From the NCBI GenBank assembly GCA_050633885.1, contig JBOEHK010000002.1:310001-374000 (forward strand): DNA of 64,000 nucleotides, given 5' to 3'. Source of the DNA: JAWSVE01 sp050633885 (GTDB taxonomy: Bacteria; Pseudomonadota; Gammaproteobacteria; Pseudomonadales; Cellvibrionaceae). Under the pieces are notes generated by a model. The model worked only from the letters and a program-made list of their open reading frames with translations. It was not told the origin of the DNA and ran no database searches. A program made the position numbers and the translations under genes. Below are positions 35,412 to 45,051 of this stretch, piece after piece. How positions within the stretch are numbered: position 1 is the stretch's first letter; every line of letters starts with the position of its first letter.

Positions 35412-36878
35412 TTAATCGCACTCTGCACCCCACATGTCATTGGCCCATGCAGGATAATCAACAAAAGGGTTTCGGTTGCCTTGGCGCTCAACAATTTTTG
35501 CATGGCGATTGATTTCTTCTGTGCTGACCGGATCAAGATTATGCCAGTCAAGTAAAGTACAAATTTTTCCTAGCAAGCTACCGTTGGTGTTGGTGTAATC
35601 GACTATAACTAAATCACCTGTTCCTGAGTTGTCACCACCATTATAACGAACGTCCATGTAAAACATCATGCGCGCAAGATCACCTTTCACTTCATCGCGG
35701 GGTTCAAAGCTATCGCTATCGGTGTAATTCCCTGGCGCTTCGCCAATGCTATTTCCGCCGTCGTCATAATCTTTATTGCTACGAGAAGAATTAACAGAAG
35801 CGTCAGCAGGTCTGAGATGATGAATGTCTGTGTAGGCCCACTGACTCGCATTAGGAAAGCCGTGGCTTTTCGGCCAGCTGTGTTCGCGGTTCCAAGCATC
35901 AGGATTGTTGTTGCCACTGGCATTGAATGTTTTTGCTTGTGAACGCCCTGTATAAATTAATATAACATTATTAGAGTTATTGGGATCTTCATCGGTATAT
36001 TTCAAAGCGTCCCAGACTTGTGAATAACTCATACGAGAATGATGTCGAGATGCCGCTTCATTTAACGCATTGATTAAAGTGATTCCGTTTTGGCCAATGG
36101 CATTTGAATAGTAGGTTTCAAAGCCAGACCACGTAGCGCCATCTGAATTGTCATTTCCTTCACTATTATTGTTAACGGAATAGCTGGCGCTGAGCGAAAG
36201 GTCTGAATATGAGTCATAACCGTGGATGAGAATGTAATAACTTGATGCTTGTGAGTTTGGGAAGGAGCAGCTTTCCATATTCCCTGTTTGATAGGGTCGG
36301 CAATCATAATGACTCAGTATAGGCGCTGAATTTTTTCGAACATATAAATCCGCATCTCCGGAACCATTTGCAATGGTGATGTCTAACCCTGTAGCATTGC
36401 TAGGCAGATGTATTTCAAAATACGCTTGGCTGTTTTGATCGCCCGACAAATTTGAGATAATCTCGCCATTTGATAGTTCCCCTCCCTCGTTATCGTCATG
36501 TGAAGACCCTCCCGAGTAGGTTGCTAGTAACATGACACCAGAAAAACTCTCATAAGCTTTTATCTGAATGAAATACGTTGTTGTTTGTGGTGAAGAAAAT
36601 TCACAGCTTTCGTTGTTTCCGATCAAATAGGGTCGGCAGTCATAGTTTGATGAGCTGGGCGAATCACTGGCGCGCACATAAATATCGGCATCGCCACTGC
36701 CGTTCGCGATTGAAATATCCAAGTGGGTGACCCCGCTGGGAATTGCGATTTCGTAATTGAGCACGTCTCCCTTATTGGCCGATAAATCGTGAGCTGGCAC
36801 ACCTTCATTGAGAGGGATTGCGATAGCGTGAGCCACAAAAAAAAGTCCGCTGAGAAATAGGCCAAGTAAAGATTTCAT
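35412..36878 (-). CDS. Secreted endonuclease I with two PPC domains
   Basis: A 488-residue secreted nuclease. Signal peptide (MKSLLGLFLSGLFFVAHAIA), then two PPC (bacterial pre-peptidase C-terminal) domains in tandem with repeated motifs GSGDADIYVRASDSPSSSNYDCRPY and GSGDADLYVRKNSAPILSHYDCRPY, then an EndA/NucM endonuclease I domain with the His-metal motif WNREHSWPKSHGF and YTDIHHLRPADASVNSSRSN. It degrades DNA or RNA outside the cell, probably for phosphate and nucleoside nutrition, consistent with the nearby phosphatase (inference). ATG 36878 with GAGAAG upstream; an earlier in-frame start adds no plausible signal. Confidence 0.92.
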   Translation of the reverse strand: MKSLLGLFLSGLFFVAHAIAIPLNEGVPAHDLSANKGDVLNYEIAIPSGVTHLDISIANGSGDADIYVRASDSPSSSNYDCRPYLIGNNESCEFSSPQTTTYFIQIKAYESFSGVMLLATYSGGSSHDDNEGGELSNGEIISNLSGDQNSQAYFEIHLPSNATGLDITIANGSGDADLYVRKNSAPILSHYDCRPYQTGNMESCSFPNSQASSYYILIHGYDSYSDLSLSASYSVNNNSEGNDNSDGATWSGFETYYSNAIGQNGITLINALNEAASRHHSRMSYSQVWDALKYTDEDPNNSNNVILIYTGRSQAKTFNASGNNNPDAWNREHSWPKSHGFPNASQWAYTDIHHLRPADASVNSSRSNKDYDDGGNSIGEAPGNYTDSDSFEPRDEVKGDLARMMFYMDVRYNGGDNSGTGDLVIVDYTNTNGSLLGKICTLLDWHNLDPVSTEEINRHAKIVERQGNRNPFVDYPAWANDMWGAECD

Positions 36879-37279
36879 TTGATCTTCTCTGTTGAAGTGA
36901 AAATTAGGATGACACAATATTTTTGATGAAGACTTGTATCACAGCAGGTTTATGTGAACTTAATATGAATGAGTGATGGTAAATAATGACGGATGGCTAA
37001 TGAATTCTCTTCATTATTTTATTGAAAACTGTGATGAGGGTAACGAAACAAGTGGTTTCATCCGTTGAACCGCCTGAATGCTCTCTATAAAACGATAATG
37101 AATAAAAGCAGGGGCTCGCTAGGTTAACTTTAGTGCAACCTTTTCTATAGAGGCGTATAGTAAGTGTCGATTAAGAATTGAGCTATTAAGAATTGAAGTA
37201 ACAAAAATATGGCAATAGTATAGCGTCAAATTAAAGACGCATTTTCAAAACACATTAAATATTTATAAAGAGAAAAATT
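36879..37279. other. Divergent intergenic region upstream of rnr
   Basis: About 400 bp. Contains a direct repeat TTAAGAATTGA (about 37173 and 37189) and a small hairpin GCGTC/GACGC (37223-37240). No tRNA or ORF seen. Confidence 0.5.
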
Positions 37280-39712
37280 TTGAGTAAAAAAAGAAACAAA
37301 AAGATATCTGATCCATTTGCTTCACGCGAAGCCGAAAAATATGACAATCCAATACCTAGTCGAGAGTTTATTCTTGAGGTGCTAGAACGTGCAGATGGTC
37401 CATTGAATCACCCAGAGCTTTCTGAAAGGTTGAAGCTAACGGATGAAGATTCGATTGAAGGATTGCGTCGTCGTTTGATTGCTATGGAGAGAGATGGCCA
37501 ATTAATGAGAGATCGACGAAAGGCTTATGGTCGCGTCGATAAGATGGATTTAACCCGAGGGCGAATACAGGGCCACAAAGATGGGTATGGTTTTTTAATT
37601 CCGCACGAAGGTGGGGATGATTTATATCTTACATTTCGTCAGATGCAAAAAGTGTTTGATGGTGACGAAGTGTTGGTTCGCGAGTCGGGCAGTGGTTTTA
37701 AGGGAAAGAAAGAAGCGGTTATCGTAGAAGTGCTTTCCCACAATACAACGCAATTGGTTGGGCGCTTTTTTAAAGAAAAAGGCATTCAATTTGTCCGGCC
37801 TGATAATCCTCGTATGCCTATCGATGTCCTGGTAGCGTTGGGAGATGAAGGGAATGCCAAACAAGGGCAATATGTTGAGTTAGCAATTACGCAACAACCG
37901 AATCGAAAAAACCCTGCTAGTGGAAAAGTGGTTCAAGTGCTTGGCGATCATATGGCGCCAGGAATGGAAATTGATGTGGCGATTCGAAGTCATTCTATTC
38001 CTCACGTGTGGCCAAGTGCTGTTGAAGGCGAGGCAAAACATTTACCGCCAGAAGTATTAGAAGAAGATAAAGCTTTTCGAATTGATTTACGCGAGTTGCC
38101 CTTCGTTACTATTGATGGCGAAGATGCGCGAGATTTCGATGATGCCGTGTATTGTGAGCGAAAAAAATCCGGCAAAGACGGTGGTTGGCGATTGTGGGTT
38201 GCTATTGCTGATGTGTCCCATTATGTGAAGCCGGAATCCCCCCTTGATAAAGAAGCGCAATTGCGGGGGAACTCTGTTTATTTTCCCGATCATGTTATCC
38301 CTATGCTGCCAGAAGCATTATCAAATGGATTGTGTTCGCTCAATCCTGACGTTGATCGCTTATGTATGATTTGCGAAATGACAGTCAGTGCAGCGGGAAG
38401 AATCAGTGGGTACAAATTTTACGAGGCGGTGATTCATTCTCATGCGAGATTAACCTATACCAAAGTCGGCACTATGTTGGCAGAAAAAGACAACCCTAAT
38501 AGCGGGTTGCGAAAACATTATCACAGTGTCGTTAAGCATATTGATGAGTTACATAATTTATACGGTGCTTTCCGTTCAGAAAGAGATGAGCGAGGAGCGA
38601 TAGAGTTTGAGACGGTTGAAACACGAATCGTTTTTGATGAGCAGCGAAAGATAAAAGAAATTGTCCCTGTGTATCGAAATGATGCGCATAAATTAATTGA
38701 AGAATGTATGTTGGCGGCCAATGTGTGTGCTGCAAAATTCTTGGAAAAAAATGATGTCGTTGGTTTGTATCGTGTTCACGAAGGTCCGACGGATGAAAAG
38801 CTAGAAAATTTGAGAGAATTTATTGCTGAGCTGGGTTTGTATTTGCCGGGTGGAAAAAAACCAAAGCCAGAGCATTATCAAGAGCTGATGGCGCAAATAG
38901 AAGATCGCCCTGATCAAAAACTAATTCAAACTGTCATGTTACGCAGCTTAAAACAAGCGGTTTATCAGCCGGATAATAAAGGTCATTTTGGTTTGAATTA
39001 TTCGGGTTATGCTCACTTCACTTCGCCAATTCGACGTTATCCTGATTTGCTAGTGCACCGAGGTATTCGTCATATTATTCGCTCCAAAAAAGAAGCAAAA
39101 AATGTACGCCGTGTTGATGGCGCTAAGCCATTGAAGGTAAAAGATATTTATCCTTACGATATGCAAGCCATGCTTGTGTTCGGTGAGCAATGTTCTTTAA
39201 CCGAGCGGCGAGCAGATGAGGCGACACGGGATGTCGTTAGTTGGCTGAAATGTGAATTTTTGCAAGATCATGTGGGCGATCAATTCCCAGGTGTTGTTAC
39301 TGCTGTGACTGGTTTTGGTTTGTTTGTTGAATTGAAAGATTTATACGTTGAAGGATTGATTCATATTACAGGTTTGCCAAGAGATTATTATCATTTTCAA
39401 CCCGCGAGGCATCGTTTAGTCGGAGAGAACTCTAGACGTACTTTTCGTTTAGGTGATGAACTTTTAGTTCAGGTGGCCAGTGTTAATTTGGAAGAGCGAA
39501 AAGTAGATTTTGAATTAATAGAGAGTAAAAAAACAAAGATTAATCGAGTGACGAAAGAAGAGGCTCAAGACGCTTCACGAGAAAATAAAAAAGGGAAAAA
39601 GCGCGTTGAAAGAAAGTCTGGAAAGCACAAAGATAAGAATGAGAAAAAAACGTCCAAATCAAATAAAAAATCAGGAAAAAATAAAAGCATTAGAAAAAAG
39701 AATAAGAAGTAA
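37280..39712 (+). CDS. rnr: Ribonuclease R
   Basis: An 810-residue 3'-5' exoribonuclease. Order: winged-helix N-terminal domain (about 20-80), cold-shock-type OB domains, RNB catalytic domain with DGEDARDFDD (Asp 279-288, metal ligands), S1 domain (about 650-735; PGVVTAVTGFGLFVELKDL), and a Lys-rich tail (about 740-810) that binds structured RNA. Starts with TTG at 37280 (AAAGAG upstream); SKKRNKKISDPFASREAEKY is the usual RNase R N-terminus. rlmB follows 40 bp downstream, as in many gammaproteobacteria. Confidence 0.97.
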   Translation: MSKKRNKKISDPFASREAEKYDNPIPSREFILEVLERADGPLNHPELSERLKLTDEDSIEGLRRRLIAMERDGQLMRDRRKAYGRVDKMDLTRGRIQGHKDGYGFLIPHEGGDDLYLTFRQMQKVFDGDEVLVRESGSGFKGKKEAVIVEVLSHNTTQLVGRFFKEKGIQFVRPDNPRMPIDVLVALGDEGNAKQGQYVELAITQQPNRKNPASGKVVQVLGDHMAPGMEIDVAIRSHSIPHVWPSAVEGEAKHLPPEVLEEDKAFRIDLRELPFVTIDGEDARDFDDAVYCERKKSGKDGGWRLWVAIADVSHYVKPESPLDKEAQLRGNSVYFPDHVIPMLPEALSNGLCSLNPDVDRLCMICEMTVSAAGRISGYKFYEAVIHSHARLTYTKVGTMLAEKDNPNSGLRKHYHSVVKHIDELHNLYGAFRSERDERGAIEFETVETRIVFDEQRKIKEIVPVYRNDAHKLIEECMLAANVCAAKFLEKNDVVGLYRVHEGPTDEKLENLREFIAELGLYLPGGKKPKPEHYQELMAQIEDRPDQKLIQTVMLRSLKQAVYQPDNKGHFGLNYSGYAHFTSPIRRYPDLLVHRGIRHIIRSKKEAKNVRRVDGAKPLKVKDIYPYDMQAMLVFGEQCSLTERRADEATRDVVSWLKCEFLQDHVGDQFPGVVTAVTGFGLFVELKDLYVEGLIHITGLPRDYYHFQPARHRLVGENSRRTFRLGDELLVQVASVNLEERKVDFELIESKKTKINRVTKEEAQDASRENKKGKKRVERKSGKHKDKNEKKTSKSNKKSGKNKSIRKKNKK

Positions 39713-39752
39713 CAAATCCAAACTAAAAAACCAAAAGCAGTAGGAAAATTGA

Positions 39753-40529
39753 GTGAAGCAATCGAACAAAAAAGGCAGTGAGTGGGTTTTTGGTATCCAC
39801 TCGGTACAGGCGTTACTGAAAGCATCATCGGACAGAGTGCAGCATCTGTATTTGTTGCAAACTCGAAAAGACCAGCGTTTAACAAAGTTGTTAGCCTTGG
39901 CTGAAAAACAAGACATCAGCTATGAATTTTTGTCACGTGATGAGCTTGATAAGCTTATCGAGAGCGCGTCTGACGATGGCGATATTAATCACCAAGGTGC
40001 AATTGCTCGGTGCTCGCCCGGTAAAGTTCATGACGAGGCTTTTCTGAATGAGCTGTTAGATGGTTTGGCGGAAGATCCTTTATTATTAGTGCTTGATGGC
40101 GTAACGGATCCCCATAACTTGGGCGCTTGTTTGCGAACAGCTGAAGCGGCCGGCGTGCAAGCGGTGATCGCCCCAAAAGATAATTCTGCCAGTGTTAATT
40201 CGACGGTTAGAAAAGTGGCGAGCGGAGCGGCAGAAACACTTCCTTATATCGTTGTCACGAATCTATCGAGAACCCTGAAAGCCCTGCAGAGACGAGGTGT
40301 CTGGATTGTTGGAAGCGCTGGCGAAGCAGAACAATCTATTTATCAAACTGATTTCACAGGCCCTAAAGCCATTGTCATGGGAGCTGAGGGCGAAGGAATG
40401 CGGCGGTTAACGCGTGAGCATTGTGATTTTTTAGCCAGTATCCCCATGCAAGGGCAGGTTAGTAGTTTAAATGTCTCGGTCGCCGTTGGTGTATTCTTAT
40501 TTGAGTCACTGAGGCAGCGAGAGGGTTGA
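39753..40529 (+). CDS. rlmB: 23S rRNA (Gm2251)-2'-O-methyltransferase RlmB
   Basis: A 258-residue SpoU/TrmH-type methyltransferase. N-terminal substrate-binding domain begins WVFGIHSVQALL; the SPOUT knot shows LLLVLDGVTDPHNLGACLRTAEAAG, KAIVMGAEGEGMRRLTR and SLNVSVAVGVFLFESLRQ. Starts with GTG preceded by AGGAAAA. Methylates G2251 in the 23S P-loop. Operon with rnr. Confidence 0.96.
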   Translation: MKQSNKKGSEWVFGIHSVQALLKASSDRVQHLYLLQTRKDQRLTKLLALAEKQDISYEFLSRDELDKLIESASDDGDINHQGAIARCSPGKVHDEAFLNELLDGLAEDPLLLVLDGVTDPHNLGACLRTAEAAGVQAVIAPKDNSASVNSTVRKVASGAAETLPYIVVTNLSRTLKALQRRGVWIVGSAGEAEQSIYQTDFTGPKAIVMGAEGEGMRRLTREHCDFLASIPMQGQVSSLNVSVAVGVFLFESLRQREG

Positions 40530-40567
40530 TATCTTCTATGAAAGCTCACTTTTAATTGCGTTAGATC

Positions 40568-40630
40568 ATCACTCTGTCAGCTTATTTTTCATAAACTTGC
40601 CCTCCTTACTTCAGAAGCTGGCAGGGTGAT
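40568..40630 (+). promoter_or_regulatory. 16-bp hairpin covering a Shine-Dalgarno
   Basis: ATCACTCTGTCAGCTT (40568-40583) pairs with AAGCTGGCAGGGTGAT (40615-40630) over 16 positions, two of them G-U when transcribed on the plus strand. The right arm contains AGGGTGA, the ribosome site of an ATG at 40634. There is no T-run, so it is not a classic terminator of rlmB. Confidence 0.55.
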
Positions 40631-40633
40631 TTG

Positions 40634-40756
40634 ATGTCTTACAAGAAAATGGCGGGTACATCGGCGGTATTTGTTCTCAGTGAGCATCATGCAAATAAGC
40701 CGGTGGATGTTCAGGGAATGGAGTGCAAGCGAACTTCATGTAGAGACAGTGCCTGA
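40634..40756 (+). CDS. Possible 40-residue ORF, unknown
   Basis: ATG 40634 with a strong AGGGTGA seven bases upstream; reads MSYKKMAGTSAVFVLSEHHA and continues to TGA at 40754. No similarity recognised. The ribosome site is the only positive evidence; its burial in a hairpin could mean regulated translation or chance. Confidence 0.25.
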   Translation: MSYKKMAGTSAVFVLSEHHANKPVDVQGMECKRTSCRDSA

Positions 40757-40986
40757 TGAGTTATGTGATAAGCCTGAGATGGCGACGAGTCTGGCCTTAG
40801 AAGGCCTCGAATCCTATGAGCCAGCTTGTCACGGTGACACAAGGGTTGTAACGGCTCTCAATACAACATTTGTGTATATTGAGCCTATTAAAGGCTGGGT
40901 GGAAATAGCTTAAAAACATTCGATTATCCTTCCTTATCTACTGGTACTTGCAATACCATAACCAACTCCCTAAAATGCCCTCCCCC

Positions 40987-41015
40987 GTTGAGTCTGCTTA
41001 ATAAATAGACTCAAC
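40987..41015 (+). promoter_or_regulatory. Hairpin in rpsF leader
   Basis: GTTGAGTCT / AGACTCAAC, a perfect 9-bp stem with an 11-nt loop, 68 bp before the rpsF ATG and followed by a pyrimidine tract without a true T-run. Possible attenuator or part of the ribosomal-protein leader. Confidence 0.45.
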
Positions 41016-41082
41016 TCTCCTTGCTTCACTACATACTCCACAATGAGTAGAGATAGGAAGCTATAACCCGTAAGGAGTCTTA

Positions 41083-41550
41083 ATGAGACACTACGAAATC
41101 GTGTTTCTGGTCCACCCTGACCAGAGCGAGCAAGTCCCCGGTATGATCGAGCGCTACACAACAGCGATTACTTCAACAGATGGCCAAGTCCATCGTTTGG
41201 AAGATTGGGGTCGACGTCAACTTGCTTATCCAATCAACAAAATTCACAAAGCTCACTACATTTTAATGAATGTTGAGTGCACTGAAGAAGCGTTGGCTGA
41301 ACTGACAACTAATTTCCGTTACAACGATGCTGTATTACGAAATATGGTGATGCGTTGTGATGAAGCGGTCACAGAACAATCGCCAATCATGAAAGCAGAA
41401 ACAGAAAATCGTGAGCGCAAGAGCCGAATGGATCGTCGTGATGAGTCATCAAATGATGCACCTAACAGCGACGAAAGCTCTGAAACTAAAACTGAAGAAG
41501 TAGTTGCAGAGGCTCAAGAAGCCGAAAGCAATGAAGAGAAAGGAGAATAA
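41083..41550 (+). CDS. rpsF: 30S ribosomal protein S6
   Basis: 155 residues: the S6 core (RHYEIVFLVHPDQSEQ; RLEDWGRRQLAYPINKIHKAHYILMNVE) plus an acidic C-terminal extension rich in Glu, Ser and Asn from about residue 105. E. coli S6 also has a Glu tail extended by RimK; this one is longer. RBS AAGGAG. First gene of rpsF-rpsR. Confidence 0.98.
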   Translation: MRHYEIVFLVHPDQSEQVPGMIERYTTAITSTDGQVHRLEDWGRRQLAYPINKIHKAHYILMNVECTEEALAELTTNFRYNDAVLRNMVMRCDEAVTEQSPIMKAETENRERKSRMDRRDESSNDAPNSDESSETKTEEVVAEAQEAESNEEKGE

Positions 41551-41552
41551 GC

Positions 41553-41783
41553 GTGGCTCGATTTTTCCGTAGACGTAAATTTTGTCGTTTTACTGCTGAA
41601 GGCGTAAAACAAATTGATTACAAAGACTTAGAAACATTGAAAGCATATGTTTCAGAGACAGGTAAAATTGTCCCTAGTCGAATCACCGGTACAAAAGCAA
41701 AATACCAGCGTCAGTTATCAAGCTGCATCAAACGTGCTCGATACTTGGCATTATTACCATATACCGATAGCCACGATCAGTAG
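41553..41783 (+). CDS. rpsR: 30S ribosomal protein S18
   Basis: 76 residues, GTG start 2 nt after rpsF. Typical ARFFRRRKFCRFTAEGVKQIDYKDLETL and GTKAKYQRQLSSCIKRARYLALLPY. Binds 16S rRNA together with S6. Confidence 0.98.
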   Translation: MARFFRRRKFCRFTAEGVKQIDYKDLETLKAYVSETGKIVPSRITGTKAKYQRQLSSCIKRARYLALLPYTDSHDQ

Positions 41784-41862
41784 TTGCTATTAGTTTGAGC
41801 GATACGGGCAATGTCTAATTGTCGTATCGTTTATTCTAGTTTGGGAAAAGAGGTAATGTGAA

Positions 41863-42777
41863 ATGCGTGCTTTGGCAGAGTATGTCATGCGTGGCCGAGT
41901 ACAGGCTGCAAGTGTCGCATTACTATGTACTTTTTTACCCTTGGTGAGTCCTGCTGTTGTTGCATTAGTCACGCTGAGGCGTGGCATTGTTGATGGTTCT
42001 AATATTGCTCTTTGGGCCTTTTTACCGCTTGTCGTATTTACGGTATTAAACCCTACGTTGCTGCCAGTGACATTTATTAGTCTCAGTGTATTGGTAGCAT
42101 TAATAGGCGGAGCAATAGTTTTAAAGGCGGGGTCCTTTTGGCCTGCCAGTGTATTGGGTTTGGCGTTTATTGCTGCAACAGGTGGTTTAGTTTTTGGGGT
42201 GAGTTTCCCTGAATATTTAAACGGTTTGATAGAGGCATTAAACAGCGCGCAACAAGAAGCTATAAAAGCCAGTGGTGTAGAAGATGTCGAGGTGACGCCT
42301 TTTACCCATTCACTCTTAGCGGGAGTTGTTGCTTTTGCGATTGCGATGAATGCATTGATGGCACTTTTAATGGGTCGTTGGTGGCAAGCAATACTGTACA
42401 ACCCTGGTGGATTTCAAGAAGAGTTTCACCAGTTGCATATGTCAAAGACTCAATCGTTATTTTGTTTGGGGCTTTTTGGGATTAGTTTTGTTCAGTCTTC
42501 TTTTTGGTTTTGGGGTTTATTAGCGGCGATTCCATTATTCATGGTAGCTGCTGCGATTGTTCATCATCGCGTTACCCAAAAAAAACAAGGCGTGCAGTGG
42601 TTAGTATTGTTTTATATTTTGTCTTTCGCAGTACAACCGATTTTGTGGATCGTTTTGATATTTGGTTTTTCCGATGCGTGGGTAAACTATCGTCGTTTAT
42701 CGGATCAAGCACCGAGTCAAGCACTAGATGACAGCTCGGAAGACATTGAGCCAAAAGATAGCGAGCCAAAAGACTAA
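41863..42777 (+). CDS. DUF2232-like membrane protein
   Basis: A 304-residue inner-membrane protein with about 8 hydrophobic helices and an acidic C-terminal tail. It lies between rpsR and rplI, where pseudomonads and relatives carry a conserved membrane protein starting MRALAE-xMRGR. Function unknown. RBS AGAGGTAA. Probably cotranscribed with the ribosomal genes. Confidence 0.8.
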   Translation: MRALAEYVMRGRVQAASVALLCTFLPLVSPAVVALVTLRRGIVDGSNIALWAFLPLVVFTVLNPTLLPVTFISLSVLVALIGGAIVLKAGSFWPASVLGLAFIAATGGLVFGVSFPEYLNGLIEALNSAQQEAIKASGVEDVEVTPFTHSLLAGVVAFAIAMNALMALLMGRWWQAILYNPGGFQEEFHQLHMSKTQSLFCLGLFGISFVQSSFWFWGLLAAIPLFMVAAAIVHHRVTQKKQGVQWLVLFYILSFAVQPILWIVLIFGFSDAWVNYRRLSDQAPSQALDDSSEDIEPKDSEPKD

Positions 42778-42891
42778 CAACAAAACGGTCTCCGTTTCGT
42801 AAGAAGATGATTAGCGAGACAAGCTGCTTTTTTCAGTGTTACATCATATTTAAAAGCAATTTGTTCAACCAGTTTAAGCGAGGAAAAAACG

Positions 42892-43338
42892 ATGGAAGTT
42901 ATTTTATTAGAGAATATTGGTAAGTTGGGCGGCATTGGCGATAAGGTTGCTGTTAAAGCGGGCTTTGGTCGTAACTATTTAATGCCGCAGGGTAAAGCTG
43001 TTCCTGCAACGGCAGAAAACTTAAAAGACTTTGAAGCGCGTCGTGCTGAGCTAGAAGCCGCGGCAGCTGAAAAAATTGCCGGCGCAACAGGGCGAGCGAC
43101 TTCACTTGAAGTGTTGACCATTACCATCACAGCAAATGCTGGTGATGAAGGTAAGCTCTTCGGCTCAATTGGCACAGCAGATATAGCAAAAGCTATCACG
43201 GATGCTGGCGTAGAAGTCGCTAAATCAGAAGTGCGTTTACCAGAAGGTACTTTGCGTGAAGTCGGTGAATATGAGATCGACATCCAATTGCATTCAGAAG
43301 TCACTCAAGCCGTTAAGCTTTCCGTTGTCGCTGAATAA
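42892..43338 (+). CDS. rplI: 50S ribosomal protein L9
   Basis: 148 residues: N-terminal domain MEVILLENIGKLGGIGDKVAVKAGFGRNYLMPQG-type signature, long helix, and C-terminal domain (LFGSIGTADIAKAI). Full length. Confidence 0.98.
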   Translation: MEVILLENIGKLGGIGDKVAVKAGFGRNYLMPQGKAVPATAENLKDFEARRAELEAAAAEKIAGATGRATSLEVLTITITANAGDEGKLFGSIGTADIAKAITDAGVEVAKSEVRLPEGTLREVGEYEIDIQLHSEVTQAVKLSVVAE

Positions 43339-43567
43339 TTTTCAGCAATAGAAAGCTCAGCAGCGAAGAATGCTGAAGGCGATAACTAAAAGCGTTGCTG
43401 TTAGTATTTAAGCCATTACTTCTGTCGTATTTCTAGCTTAAACGTTACAATCGGGTGATTGTCTCGCTGATAACTCGGCGTCACAATTGCCCTTTTTTAT
43501 GGGCTCTGGTTTATGGATCCTCGTTAGAGGTCTTAGTAAAAGAATCACTTAAAGCACATGTCCCTCT

Positions 43568-45025
43568 ATGGAAGCTGAGTTACCTGACAATTACGAAGAT
43601 GACTTCTCCGACAACCCAGACTTTAATGATCTGGAGGCTGGGGATGCGGGTGAGTTGGTGTCTGCAGCTCGCTCACATTCATCTGGCCAGCCATTACCTC
43701 ACTCTATAGAAGCAGAGCAGTCAGTCTTGGGCGGGCTAATGCTCGATAACTCTCGTTTTGATGCGGTTGCAGAATTTGTTTCTGAAGCCGATTTTTATCA
43801 GGACAGTCATCGCCAAATCTTTTCGATGATGCATGAGCTGGCAGAAGACTCTAAGCCATTGGATGTGGTGACGCTATCAGAGGCATTAGATCGCCACGGA
43901 GAGCTTGATCGCATTGGTGGTATTGGTTATTTGGCTGAAATGGCTCAACACACGCCAAGTGCCGCGAATATTACGGCTTACGCTAAGATTGTTCGCGATC
44001 ACGCGACCGTACGACAATTAATCTCCGTAGCGAATGAAATTAGTCGCTCCAGTTTAAATCCAGCAGGCCTAGATTCTGATGACCTACTGCAACTGGCTGA
44101 AAGACGAGTTGCTGAAATCGCTGAAGATCGACCCAAAGAGGGTGGTTTTGAAGGCGTAAATACCCTATTGAAAGGGGCTGTTGATCGTATCGATGAGCTC
44201 TTTTCATCTGAAAGTGATATTACTGGCTTAGGAACAAGTCTTTCTGATCTCGATGAGAAAACTTCGGGTTGGCAAAATGGCGAATTAATTATCCTTGCTG
44301 CACGTCCATCGATGGGTAAAACAGCGCTCGCTTTAAACTTTGTTGAAAATGCAATTTTGCATCAAGACAAACCAGTCTTAGTTTTCAGTATGGAGATGCC
44401 ATCACAGTCGCTCGTGATAAGAATGTTGTCTTCGATTGGGCGCATCAATCAAACAAAAATTCGCAATGGTAAATTGACCGAGGAAGACTGGCCAAAGCTA
44501 TCTGCTGCTGTTAGTAAAATGAAGGATCGTCCTCTGTTTATTGACGATACTCCCGGCTTAACGCCGCAAGACGTTAAAGCACGAACGCGGCGAATTGCTC
44601 GCGAACATGGTGAGCCGGCCCTTATCATGATCGACTATATCCAGCTCATGCATACGGGTGGAGGAAGTGATGGTCGAACTCAAGAAATTTCAGAAATATC
44701 TCGCTCTTTAAAAGGCTTGGCGAAAGAATATAACTGTCCTGTGATTGCTCTGTCTCAGTTAAACCGTGGTGTCGAACAGCGGCCGAATAAGCGTCCAATG
44801 AATTCGGACTTGAGGGAATCTGGAGCGATTGAGCAGGACGCTGATATTATTCTATTTATCTATCGTGATGAATATTACAACGAAGAAAGTCCCGAAAAAG
44901 GGATAGCAGAATTGATTATTGGCAAGCAGCGAAATGGTGAAATAGGCACCGTTCGCGCTGCGTTTGTTGGGCAATATACTCGTTTTGAAAACCTCGCTCC
45001 TGATTACTTTAGCCAGGAGTATTAG
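43568..45025 (+). CDS. dnaB: Replicative DNA helicase DnaB
   Basis: 485 residues. N-terminal domain starts at PHSIEAEQSVLGGLMLDN (about residue 45) after an acidic extension; the RecA-like domain has Walker A AARPSMGKTALALN, Walker B region ALIMIDYIQLM, and LSQLNRGVEQRPNKRPMNSDLRESGAIEQDAD. The ATG at 43568 has no obvious SD. Hexameric helicase loading at oriC; normal position after rplI. Confidence 0.97.
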   Translation: MEAELPDNYEDDFSDNPDFNDLEAGDAGELVSAARSHSSGQPLPHSIEAEQSVLGGLMLDNSRFDAVAEFVSEADFYQDSHRQIFSMMHELAEDSKPLDVVTLSEALDRHGELDRIGGIGYLAEMAQHTPSAANITAYAKIVRDHATVRQLISVANEISRSSLNPAGLDSDDLLQLAERRVAEIAEDRPKEGGFEGVNTLLKGAVDRIDELFSSESDITGLGTSLSDLDEKTSGWQNGELIILAARPSMGKTALALNFVENAILHQDKPVLVFSMEMPSQSLVIRMLSSIGRINQTKIRNGKLTEEDWPKLSAAVSKMKDRPLFIDDTPGLTPQDVKARTRRIAREHGEPALIMIDYIQLMHTGGGSDGRTQEISEISRSLKGLAKEYNCPVIALSQLNRGVEQRPNKRPMNSDLRESGAIEQDADIILFIYRDEYYNEESPEKGIAELIIGKQRNGEIGTVRAAFVGQYTRFENLAPDYFSQEY

Positions 45026-45051
45026 GCGATATCGATTTTTTCATCAAATAA

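Larger units (their letters stand above)
40530..41082. other. Long leader / intergenic region before rpsF
   Basis: About 550 bp holding two hairpins (described separately), a possible 40-codon ORF at 40634 and a TTG-started 80-codon frame at 40671-40913 without a ribosome site. An autoregulatory S6:S18 binding element would be expected near the end of the region; I cannot identify it with certainty. Confidence 0.5.

Noticed and set aside
40671..40913. 80-codon ORF upstream of rpsF
   Set aside because: TTG start without ribosome site, no recognisable features; the region is better seen as leader.
41790..42401. Minus-strand ORF of 203 codons
   Set aside because: Antisense to the conserved membrane protein between rpsR and rplI; composition is that of a shadow frame.
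43342..43379. TTCAGCA/TGCTGAA hairpin after rplI
   Set aside because: Short stem, long loop and no T-run, so not a convincing terminator.
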